Shown here: positions 5,407 to 11,616 of the stretch, piece by piece | Position numbering within the stretch: the first letter of the stretch is position 1 | Layout of the letters: every line of letters begins with the position of its first letter | Assembly: GCA_900553055.1 (NCBI GenBank) | Contig: USBV01000039.1 | Span: 1-11,616, forward strand | Reading direction: 5' to 3' | Length of the DNA: 11,616 bases | Source of the DNA: an uncultured Phascolarctobacterium sp. | GTDB taxonomy: Bacteria; Bacillota; Negativicutes; Acidaminococcales; Acidaminococcaceae | Program-made: the position numbers and the translations under genes | Notes under the pieces: generated by a model | The model's input: only the letters and a program-made list of their open reading frames with translations | Databases searched by the model: none | What the model was told of the DNA's origin: nothing

Positions 5407-5961
5407 CTATTCGCCGCCTTTCGTAACTTTAGCATTACCCTTTAATTTGAGCTTTTGGAAAGCACTGGTGGTTTGTGCCCAATCTGCAATAGCAGTGTAG
5501 GGCTCCTTCACTAGCTTAACATGGCCAATGGCAGTAATCAGCTCCTTGCCCTGGTTCCAAGTAACCTTATCGGCATAAAGCTCGCCGCCAGTATTCAAAA
5601 TAGCCTTTACATTGCCTTCCAGCGAAAAATCGTTTTTATTCATGGCAGCCTCACCCTTATCGGCTACAATATCCATATAGCTGCCATCCTTACGATAAAC
5701 CTTACCCTTAATGCCCTTTAAATAGGCAGTGTTTTTAGCCTTGTCGTTAATAACCTCGGCCACAGTAAATTCCCACAGCTTTTGGCCATCCTTTTCGCGC
5801 TGCAAAACACTGTTTTTTAGGGAAGCATTGAGCTGAGCGCTCACGCCATTGCCCAAGGGCACATTCACCGGCTTATCACCACTGAGCATGAGCCAAGCAA
5901 TGAGGCAACCAGCCACTACTATGCCTGCCACAATGGACAGGATTGTTGTTTTATTTTTCAT
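5407..5961 (-). CDS. lptC: LptC, lipopolysaccharide export system protein
   Basis: This 184-residue bitopic protein links the LptB/permease complex to LptA. It has one N-terminal membrane anchor (about 7-26) followed by a periplasmic domain whose second half shows OstA-type repeats: ADKGEAAMNKNDFSLEGNVKA, ELYADKVTWNQGKELITAIGHV, and a last copy ending LKLKGNAKV. The length is close to that of E. coli LptC (191). The ATG at 5961 lies inside the end of the acyltransferase gene, an 11-base overlap, with AAGG just upstream, so translation is probably coupled. A lipobox-like VAGC occurs at 16-19, but the hydrophobic stretch continues beyond it, so I read it as a membrane anchor and not a lipoprotein signal. 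Confidence 0.92.
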   Translation of the reverse strand: MKNKTTILSIVAGIVVAGCLIAWLMLSGDKPVNVPLGNGVSAQLNASLKNSVLQREKDGQKLWEFTVAEVINDKAKNTAYLKGIKGKVYRKDGSYMDIVADKGEAAMNKNDFSLEGNVKAILNTGGELYADKVTWNQGKELITAIGHVKLVKEPYTAIADWAQTTSAFQKLKLKGNAKVTKGGE

Positions 5962-6853
5962 CAGCCTTGCCGTCCTCCTCAGGTGGTGTGTAGGGTGTAT
6001 TCCAACGATGCTGGAACCAAATCCAGTTATCGGGATATTCTTTGATAATTTTTTCGACCTCTTGCGTCATCTTCAAGGTTACGTTGTAATCATCAGCTTT
6101 GGCATCGCCGGTAAATTCGTAACGAATGGGGTCCTTAACAATGGCCTGATGACCGTAGCCATCGGGCTTACGCACGATAAAAATAGGGATAATCGGCGCC
6201 TTAAATTTGCGCGCAAAATAAGCAGGACCATTGGGTGTGGAAGCCATTTTGCCTAGGAACGGCACGAAGATTCCGTCATAGCCGCCATCCTGGTCGGCAA
6301 TGAGGCCCAGCATGCGGCCCTTTTTCATGGCGCGCGCACAGCCCAAAATCTCGCTAGTGCCACGGGCAAAAATTTCTTGGCCCGCACCACGGCGCAGCTC
6401 GTTCATAAAATCGCTATAAACACGATTGGGCTGGGGCTTTTCCACCGCGCTCAGCGGGAAGCCGTTCAGCGCCAGGCCTGCACCAAGCCATTCCCAGTTA
6501 TCCATGTGGCAGGCCAGCATGACAACGCCTTTGTTTTCGTGCACTGCTTCCCACAGGATATCAGGCCTGTCGAAGGTTACTAACCCGCGAATATTATCCT
6601 TATTCAAAGCAGGCATATACATGATTTCCATAAAGGTCATGCCCAAATTTACGAAGAGGCGCTTAATAGTAGCCTTGGCCTGCTCATCGCTATAGCCCAA
6701 GCGCTCCTTGATGGTCTCCTCCGCTCTGATGCGCTGCTTTTTTGCTATCTTGTGGTACAAATGTCCTACGCCCCTGCCAATGTTCACTACCAGCTTATAG
6801 GGCAGCCAGGATATGATTGTACTCATTGTTTTTAATAAATAATATAACCACAT
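5951..6853 (-). CDS. lpxL: LpxL/HtrB family Kdo-dependent lipid A acyltransferase
   Basis: This 300-residue protein belongs to the lauroyl/myristoyl acyltransferase family, which adds secondary acyl chains to Kdo-lipid IVA on the cytoplasmic face of the inner membrane. The catalytic HX4D/E motif is present as H116 and E121 in ACHMDNWEW. Other family landmarks are LIADQDGG, FVPFLGKMASTPNGPAYFA, and the C-terminal NWIWFQHRWNTP. The N-terminal 30 residues form a hydrophobic or amphipathic membrane-binding helix. Length is normal. The ATG at 6853 overlaps the kdsC stop by one base (TAATG), with AAGGAG ten bases upstream. It is the only secondary acyltransferase in the window, so I cannot tell whether it acts like LpxL, LpxM or both; the symbol is given for the family. 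Confidence 0.92.
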   Translation of the reverse strand: MWLYYLLKTMSTIISWLPYKLVVNIGRGVGHLYHKIAKKQRIRAEETIKERLGYSDEQAKATIKRLFVNLGMTFMEIMYMPALNKDNIRGLVTFDRPDILWEAVHENKGVVMLACHMDNWEWLGAGLALNGFPLSAVEKPQPNRVYSDFMNELRRGAGQEIFARGTSEILGCARAMKKGRMLGLIADQDGGYDGIFVPFLGKMASTPNGPAYFARKFKAPIIPIFIVRKPDGYGHQAIVKDPIRYEFTGDAKADDYNVTLKMTQEVEKIIKEYPDNWIWFQHRWNTPYTPPEEDGKADEK

Positions 6854-7479
6854 TATTGTTTATCTCCTTGGCCAGCTGTGAGATAGGAATTAACAATTTG
6901 CTCCCAATTATCCTGCGCTGCAAGAATCATGGTAATGGCTTCGCGCACGGCGCCGCGTCCGCCCTTGGCCTTAGTGATGATATCAGCCACAGCCAAAACC
7001 TCGATGGAGCCATCGGCGGGCACAAAGTTGAGCCCCGAAGCCTTAAAGGCAGGAATATCGTTTAAATCGTCGCCCATATAGGCAATCTCTTCGCGTGTAA
7101 GCCCCAGCTCCTGGGCCATTTTCTGCAGCGCAAGGCGCTTATCCTTAACACCCTGCATAAAGAGCTTAATGCCCAGCTCCTCACAGCGACGCTCCACAAT
7201 GGGGCTTTGGCGGCCGGTGATCACGGCAATTTGCAAATTATTGCGCAGCGCACAGCTAATACCCATGCCGTCCTTGGCGTTAAAGCCCTTAAAAACCTCG
7301 CCCGCAGGGCTAATGTAAATGGTGCCATCGGTGAGCACACCATCCACATCAAGAGCAAGGAGCTTGATTTTTTGCAGCGAGGCCGTTAAGGTCTCGGCGC
7401 TCAGCTCCTGCTTTGTTTTATATTGTACATTGACCTTAAAATTACCCAAGGCCAAAACCTTTTCATCGTTACCCGACAT
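6853..7479 (-). CDS. kdsC: KdsC, 3-deoxy-D-manno-octulosonate 8-phosphate phosphatase
   Basis: This 208-residue HAD-family phosphatase removes phosphate from Kdo 8-phosphate to release free Kdo. HAD motif I is DVDGVLTDG (44-52), with nucleophile D44 and acid/base D46. Motif II is T88 in ITGR, motif III is K112 in GVKDK, and motif IV is GDDLND (136-141). There is no cap domain, as in KdsC tetramers. The N-terminal stretch of about 36 residues before the core is somewhat longer than in E. coli, but no other start is available. The ATG at 7479 is one base after the kdsD stop, and the ribosome site GGAG lies in the last codons of kdsD. Adjacent kdsA, kdsB and kdsD make the Kdo assignment firm. 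Confidence 0.96.
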   Translation of the reverse strand: MSGNDEKVLALGNFKVNVQYKTKQELSAETLTASLQKIKLLALDVDGVLTDGTIYISPAGEVFKGFNAKDGMGISCALRNNLQIAVITGRQSPIVERRCEELGIKLFMQGVKDKRLALQKMAQELGLTREEIAYMGDDLNDIPAFKASGLNFVPADGSIEVLAVADIITKAKGGRGAVREAITMILAAQDNWEQIVNSYLTAGQGDKQ

Positions 7480-7480
7480 T

Positions 7481-8455
7481 TTATACCACTCCCTGACGTA
7501 CCAGGTCGGTCATATGCAATAGGCCAATAACTTTTCTATTTTCATCCAGCACGGGCAAAACCGTGATGGGTTTGGGTTTGTTGCTTTCCATAAGGTGCAG
7601 TGCTTGTGCGGCCAGCTTATCCTGCGTAATAGTTTTGGGGTTGGCCGTCATCAGCTCGCGCACGGGGCGCTGCAAAAAGTCCACGCCCTTGCTCAGGCCG
7701 CGGCGAATGTCGCCATCGGTGAGCACGCCCTGCATAATGCCATTTTCATCAACTACGGAGACGGCGCCAAGGCCCTTATCCGTAATAACGAACAGTGCAT
7801 CCTGCACGGTGGTATCTGCCAAAACGGTGGGGTTTTCGTCACCCTTGTGCATGATATTGCCCACGGTGAGGAGCAGCTTGCGACCAAGGCTGCCACCGGG
7901 ATGGAAAATAGCAAACTGGCTGGCGGTGAAATTGTGCTTCTTTAAAAGCGCAAGGGCCAGCGCATCGCCATAGGCCAAGGCAGCAGTGGTGCTGCTGGTA
8001 GGTGCCAGGCCCAAGGGGCATGCTTCCTTAGAAACGCCCACATCTAAAATTACGTCTGCATTCTTGCCCAGGGTGGAATTAGCATTGCCCACCATGGCGA
8101 TGATTTTGGCACCGATGCGGCGCAGGGACGGCAAAATATTTAAAACCTCGCCGGTTTCGCCACTGTTGGACAGCGCGATGACAACGTCGGCGGCGGTTAC
8201 CATGCCCAAATCACCATGGATGCCCTCGGCCGGGTGCAGATAAAAGGACGGGGTACCGGTGCTGGCAAGCGTAGCCGCCATTTTGCGACCAATAAGACCA
8301 CTTTTACCCATACCAGTAATAACAGTGCGGCCTTCACATTCCAAAATCAGGTTTACCGCTGCTGCAAAATTTTCATCTATACGAGGCACAAGCTCTAAAA
8401 TGGCCTCTGCTTCCATGCGCAGCACATCCTGCGCATGCTCCAGCATTGCTTGCAT
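7481..8455 (-). CDS. kdsD: KdsD, arabinose 5-phosphate isomerase (KpsF/GutQ family)
   Basis: This 324-residue enzyme converts D-ribulose 5-phosphate to D-arabinose 5-phosphate, the first committed step to Kdo. An N-terminal SIS sugar-isomerase domain (about 30-170) carries TGMGKSG (47-53), HPAEGIHGDLG (74-84), SNSGET (96-101) and the HPGG motif (185-188), whose histidine is catalytic in characterised members. Two CBS domains follow (about 201-258 and 267-324) and may bind a nucleotide or sugar effector. Length is standard for the full SIS-CBS form. The ATG at 8455 has AAAGGTGG seven bases upstream. It follows kdsA across a 61-base gap, the largest in the operon. Confidence 0.96.
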   Translation of the reverse strand: MQAMLEHAQDVLRMEAEAILELVPRIDENFAAAVNLILECEGRTVITGMGKSGLIGRKMAATLASTGTPSFYLHPAEGIHGDLGMVTAADVVIALSNSGETGEVLNILPSLRRIGAKIIAMVGNANSTLGKNADVILDVGVSKEACPLGLAPTSSTTAALAYGDALALALLKKHNFTASQFAIFHPGGSLGRKLLLTVGNIMHKGDENPTVLADTTVQDALFVITDKGLGAVSVVDENGIMQGVLTDGDIRRGLSKGVDFLQRPVRELMTANPKTITQDKLAAQALHLMESNKPKPITVLPVLDENRKVIGLLHMTDLVRQGVV

Positions 8456-8474
8456 AAATCTGCCACCTTTCTGA

Positions 8475-8502
8475 AGTATATCTACATCTAAAAACTTGCT
8501 AA
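8475..8502 (-). promoter_or_regulatory. Possible weak internal promoter ahead of kdsD
   Basis: In the 61-base gap between kdsA and kdsD, the minus strand has TATACT (8475-8480, 5 of 6 consensus) and TTAGCA (8497-8502, 4 of 6) with a 16-base spacer. Transcription would begin at about 8468, at the edge of the kdsD ribosome site, leaving a very short leader. The gap shows no terminator-like hairpin. This is suggestive only. Confidence 0.28.
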
Positions 8503-8516
8503 TAAAGTGCTAAAGC

Positions 8517-9335
8517 TTAGCCACGCACAATCTTATCGATGGCCAGCACGTCGCTGAGCAGCTTCTTAAGATTATCCAGGCGCACCATGTTGGGGCCGTC
8601 GCTCAGTGCTTCCGCAGGGTTATCGTGTACCTCGAGGAAGAGCGCATCAATGCCAACTGCCGCTGCGGCGCGTGCCATGTGGGGTACATACTGGCTTTGG
8701 CCGCCACTGGAGGTGCCTTGGCCGCCGGGGATTTGCACGCTGTGGGTTGCATCCATCACTACGGGATAGCCCAGCTCGCGCATAATAGCGAGGCCGCGCA
8801 TATCGGTCACCAGCGTGTTGTAGCCAAAGCTAGTGCCGCGGTCGGTCAGCATCAGATTGGTATTGCCTGCTTCCTCCACCTTTTTAATAACGTTTTTCAT
8901 GTCCCAGGGTGCCAAAAATTGGCCCTTTTTAACGTTAATTGCTTTGCCAGTCTTGGCTGCTGCCCACACCAAATCGGTTTGGCGGCACAAGAAGGCCGGA
9001 ATTTGCAGAATATCTACCACCTCGGCAGCCTTTTCAGCCTGCCAGGGCTCGTGAATATCGGTAACTACGGGCACGCCCAAATCCTTTTTGATTTGAGCCA
9101 AAAGCTTAAGGCCTTCTTCGATGCCGGGGCCGCGGAAGGAGGCGTAGGAAGAACGATTGGCCTTATCAAAGGAAGCCTTAAATACATAGGGAATGCCCAG
9201 CTCCTCGCAAATAGCCTTAGTGCGCTGACCAATCATAAGGCTGCGCTCATAGCCCTCCAATACACAGGGGCCAGCCATGAGCATGAGCGGATGACCCTGA
9301 CCAACTTGATAATTGCCAACTTTTATAATTTGCAT
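8517..9335 (-). CDS. kdsA: KdsA, Kdo 8-phosphate synthase, metal-dependent type
   Basis: This 272-residue TIM-barrel enzyme condenses phosphoenolpyruvate with arabinose 5-phosphate to give Kdo 8-phosphate. Diagnostic stretches are [12 protein letters not shown] (52-63), [11 protein letters not shown] (163-173) and [12 protein letters not shown] (194-205). The active site carries C24 in AGPC, with H198, E235 and D246. The spacings between these (174, 37, 11) equal those of the metal ligands C11, H185, E222 and D233 as I recall them from Aquifex aeolicus KdsA, so this should be the metal-dependent class, unlike E. coli, which has asparagine at the cysteine position. The ATG at 9335 has AGGAGG five bases upstream, overlapping the kdsB stop. 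Confidence 0.97.
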   Translation of the reverse strand: MQIIKVGNYQVGQGHPLMLMAGPCVLEGYERSLMIGQRTKAICEELGIPYVFKASFDKANRSSYASFRGPGIEEGLKLLAQIKKDLGVPVVTDIHEPWQAEKAAEVVDILQIPAFLCRQTDLVWAAAKTGKAINVKKGQFLAPWDMKNVIKKVEEAGNTNLMLTDRGTSFGYNTLVTDMRGLAIMRELGYPVVMDATHSVQIPGGQGTSSGGQSQYVPHMARAAAAVGIDALFLEVHDNPAEALSDGPNMVRLDNLKKLLSDVLAIDKIVRG

Positions 9336-9344
9336 AATAACCTC

Positions 9345-10079
9345 CTATTTGTTCATCTTGGCGAACAGCTCGTTAACTGCTGCTAAATCCTCGGGGGTGT
9401 CCACACCAATGCCCTGGAAATCGCTTTCCAGAACCTTAATTTTATAACCATTTTCCAATGCGCGCAGCTGCTCCAAGCTTTCGGCTCGCTCCAGCGGAGT
9501 GGGAGTGAGCGCAGCATATTTTAACAGGAAGCTGCGACGATATGCATAAATACCTACATGCTTATAAACCTTATAGCCCTCCGGCTTATTGCGAGGATAG
9601 GGCATCAGGCTGCGCGAAAAATACAGTGCATAACCATTCAAATCGGTGACAACCTTAACAGCGGCGGGATTATTATAGTCTGCCTCGTCCATTACCACCT
9701 TCATGGTTGCCATTTGCAGCTCTGCATCATCGGTAAAGGCAGCTGCCAAGCGGTCGATAACCTCGGGCGGAATCATGGGCTCGTCACCCTGTACGTTGAC
9801 AATAACATCCACATCGGGATAATTGAGCGCTACCTCGGCCAAACGGTCGGTGCCGCTGGGATGGTCGGGAGAGGTCATCATGGCCTTGCCACCGCAGGCC
9901 TCCACAGCCTTTTTCACCAGCTCGTTGTCGGTAGCAACCACTACCTCATCGGGCAGCTGCGCTTGGCAGGCACGCTCATATGCACGTTGAATCATGGGCT
10001 TGCCGCAAATCAGGGACAACGGCTTACCCGGCAGGCGGGTTGAAGCATAACGAGCAGGAATCACGCAAAGTACTTTCAT
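9345..10079 (-). CDS. kdsB: KdsB, CMP-Kdo synthetase
   Basis: This 244-residue cytidylyltransferase activates Kdo with CTP to CMP-Kdo, the donor used by WaaA. The nucleotide-binding signature IPARYASTRLPGKPL (7-21) is at the N-terminus. NVQGDEPMI (about 94-102) supplies the metal-binding acidic residue, YKHVGIYAYRRSFL marks the Kdo-binding region, and GIGVDTPEDL closes the family pattern near the C-terminus. Length is typical. The ATG at 10079 overlaps the stop of the upstream lpxK region by four bases (ATGA), a sign of coupled translation. The stop overlaps the ribosome site of kdsA. Confidence 0.97.
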   Translation of the reverse strand: MKVLCVIPARYASTRLPGKPLSLICGKPMIQRAYERACQAQLPDEVVVATDNELVKKAVEACGGKAMMTSPDHPSGTDRLAEVALNYPDVDVIVNVQGDEPMIPPEVIDRLAAAFTDDAELQMATMKVVMDEADYNNPAAVKVVTDLNGYALYFSRSLMPYPRNKPEGYKVYKHVGIYAYRRSFLLKYAALTPTPLERAESLEQLRALENGYKIKVLESDFQGIGVDTPEDLAAVNELFAKMNK

Positions 10080-11616
10080 TTTTTATCAAGCTCCTTCTTA
10101 ATGGCGTTATCAATATATTCTTGGAACTTATCCATGCCCTCGGTAATGCAAATATCCATGTTCAGGATATACAGCGGAATCTCACGGGCAGAATAAATAA
10201 ATTCAGTAGGAATCTTTACTGCGTCCTTGGCAGTAGCAATCATGGCCACAGCCTTGAGACTGCTAGCACGCTCATTAATATATTGCATTTCCAGCATGCC
10301 ATAATCGTGATGGTCTGGATAACGCACGGCCTCTAGGATATTTAAGCCGATGCTGGATAATGTTTGCTCAAAGGAAGACGGATTGCCGATAGCGGAAAAG
10401 ACCATAACATCCTTGCCGCGCAGCTCCTCCAAATCCTTGAAGTTTTCGGAGATGCCCTTGTACCAATCGGCAATTTCCACAAAGTTCTTGGGATGGTGAA
10501 TACTTTCGATGACAGGAGCCTTATCGTTATATTGAGCAATGGTTTGACGCAGCTGCAAACGGCTTAGCTTGCTGCTTTGGTCCGTTTTTGTGAGCAGGAA
10601 CAAATCGCCACGCTCCAGGTTTTGCAGGGGCTCGCGCAGGGTGCCGCGGGGCAGCACGCAGCCGTTACCGAACATATTCAATGTATCGACCAATACTACA
10701 TCCAGATCGCGCTCCAGCTGCCAATGCTGATAGCCATCGTCCATGATGATGACCTCGGCGTTCATTTTTTCTACAGCGTAACGGCCGGTTACGGCACGGT
10801 TTTTGCCAATGATAACGGGGATGCCGGGCAAAGTTTTAGCCATCAAGTAAGCCTCGTCACCTGCTTCATAGGCAGTCATAAAAATCTTATTGCCATCGGA
10901 GACAACGCCCAGCTCCTTGCCCCAATGAGAGCGATAGCCACGGTTGAGGATGACTACGCGATAGCCCATTTTCTTGATAATATCTGCCATTTTTTGCGCA
11001 GTTGGAGTTTTGCCGGTACCGCCAACGGTGATATTACCAATGGAAATAACACAGCAGTTGAGCTTTTCCTTCTTCAGCAGGCCGGATTCATACATATTCA
11101 GCTTGCAGCACACGCCAAATTTGTAGAGGTAGCTCATGCCACGCAAGAGTGCCAAGAGCAGCCAGCCCATGAAGGGAGTATCAGGGCCATAAGCAATGCG
11201 ATAAATGTATTGGATTACAGCGTCGCCATGGCGCAAACGACCGCCACCCTCGTCGGTAAGGTTGCGGGTGTTGATGGGATAAACAGAATATTCCTTGGCC
11301 GGAACGGCTGTAAGGTCCAGCAGCTCCTTGAGGTAGTGGATGCTGCGCACATCGGCACCGCGGTTTTCCTTGATAACCTGCAGGGAGGCTGCGCCCATTT
11401 GCTCACGGCGCTCATCGTTTTTAATGATATCCAGCATTTCGCTGGTGAGTTCGCTTTGGTTAGCGACCATTTTGCAGGCCTTAACCTTGCTTAAAAGAGC
11501 ATAGGAATCCTTAAAGTTTTGCATGCTGGGGCCCACCAAAATAGGCTTAGCATGCGCTGCCGGCTCCAGCACGTTGTGGCCGCCGGTGCCACTAAAGGAG
11601 CCGCCCACATAGACAA
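10076..11616 (-). CDS. WaaA-LpxK fusion protein, C-terminal part (5' end outside the window)
   Basis: The frame is open to the window edge, so the N-terminus is missing; numbering here runs from the GTG codon at 11608. Residues 1-98 are the end of the Kdo transferase WaaA/KdtA, with GGSFSGTGGHN (2-12), LEPAAHAKPILVGP (14-27) and NF (31-32) of the nucleotide-sugar binding site. A linker (about 99-127) follows with no stop codon. From about residue 128 the protein is LpxK, the lipid A 4'-kinase: a hydrophobic anchor (about 144-164), P-loop GNITVGGTGKTP (191-202), NRGYRSHWG, MDDGYQHWQLERDLD, and VLPRGTLREPL. Both domains use lipid A precursors at the cytoplasmic face of the inner membrane. WaaA adds Kdo to the 4'-phosphorylated lipid IVA that LpxK makes. 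No internal ribosome site for a separate lpxK is visible. It overlaps kdsB by four bases. Confidence 0.93.
   Translation of the reverse strand, partial: VYVGGSFSGTGGHNVLEPAAHAKPILVGPSMQNFKDSYALLSKVKACKMVANQSELTSEMLDIIKNDERREQMGAASLQVIKENRGADVRSIHYLKELLDLTAVPAKEYSVYPINTRNLTDEGGGRLRHGDAVIQYIYRIAYGPDTPFMGWLLLALLRGMSYLYKFGVCCKLNMYESGLLKKEKLNCCVISIGNITVGGTGKTPTAQKMADIIKKMGYRVVILNRGYRSHWGKELGVVSDGNKIFMTAYEAGDEAYLMAKTLPGIPVIIGKNRAVTGRYAVEKMNAEVIIMDDGYQHWQLERDLDVVLVDTLNMFGNGCVLPRGTLREPLQNLERGDLFLLTKTDQSSKLSRLQLRQTIAQYNDKAPVIESIHHPKNFVEIADWYKGISENFKDLEELRGKDVMVFSAIGNPSSFEQTLSSIGLNILEAVRYPDHHDYGMLEMQYINERASSLKAVAMIATAKDAVKIPTEFIYSAREIPLYILNMDICITEGMDKFQEYIDNAIKKELDKK

Noticed and set aside
5905..5916. 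Lipobox-like VAGC at residues 16-19 of LptC
   Set aside because: The hydrophobic stretch continues about seven residues past the cysteine, which fits a transmembrane anchor, as in other LptC proteins, better than a lipoprotein signal.
8625..9386. Plus-strand open frame of 253 codons
   Set aside because: Antisense to kdsA, which is fully conserved. No ribosome binding site or recognisable domain in the plus-strand frame.
9558..10043. Plus-strand open frame of 161 codons
   Set aside because: Antisense shadow of kdsB with no recognisable motif.
10577..11494. Plus-strand open frame of 305 codons
   Set aside because: It lies wholly antisense to the WaaA-LpxK coding region, whose motifs are unmistakable. 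The translation resembles no family, and its length reflects the codon bias of the opposite strand.
1..11616. Mobile element, phage, CRISPR or defence genes
   Set aside because: None seen. No transposase, integrase, long direct or terminal repeats, or array. The two tRNA genes show no adjacent integrase or duplicated 3' end that would mark an attachment site.

Overview
The window is about half G+C. It carries a long, tightly packed, leftward (minus-strand) gene block for lipopolysaccharide, followed downstream by a folate-type enzyme gene and two serine tRNA genes. Lipopolysaccharide genes sit beside Firmicutes-style features: strong AGGAGG ribosome binding sites, several TTG/GTG starts, and a single LptF/G permease next to a DUF3084 protein. 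This points to a diderm Firmicute of the Negativicutes, possibly Acidaminococcaceae. That placement is inferred from gene content and was not tested by any search.

Layout in the direction of transcription (right to left): the end of a WaaA-LpxK fusion (11616-10076, cut by the window edge), kdsB, kdsA, kdsD, kdsC, an LpxL/HtrB acyltransferase, lptC, lptA, lptB, one LptF/G permease, a DUF3084 coiled-coil membrane protein, and a small RuvC/YqgF-like protein ending at 1140. Most junctions overlap or are under 35 bases apart, so this is probably one operon whose start lies outside the window. The largest internal gap is 61 bases, before kdsD, and holds a weak possible promoter. A long hairpin at 1091-1135 probably ends or attenuates the transcript. 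Beyond it come a cyclodeaminase/cyclohydrolase-family gene (1051-419) and then tRNA-Ser(UGA) and tRNA-Ser(GCU), each with its own near-consensus promoter. A clear terminator lies at 17-55.

The genes form a coherent pathway. KdsD, KdsA, KdsC and KdsB make CMP-Kdo from ribulose 5-phosphate. WaaA-LpxK and LpxL phosphorylate, glycosylate and acylate lipid A. LptB with the permease, LptC and LptA extract finished lipopolysaccharide from the inner membrane and pass it across the periplasm. MsbA, LptD/E and the early Lpx enzymes are not in the window.

I see no insertion sequence, CRISPR array, phage gene or broken gene. The least understood part is the DUF3084 protein and its RuvC/YqgF-like partner at the end of the Lpt genes. 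Other points of note are the WaaA-LpxK fusion, the metal-type KdsA active site, a long repeat-built LptA, four successive genes with probable non-ATG starts, and a nested inverted repeat over a tRNA promoter.
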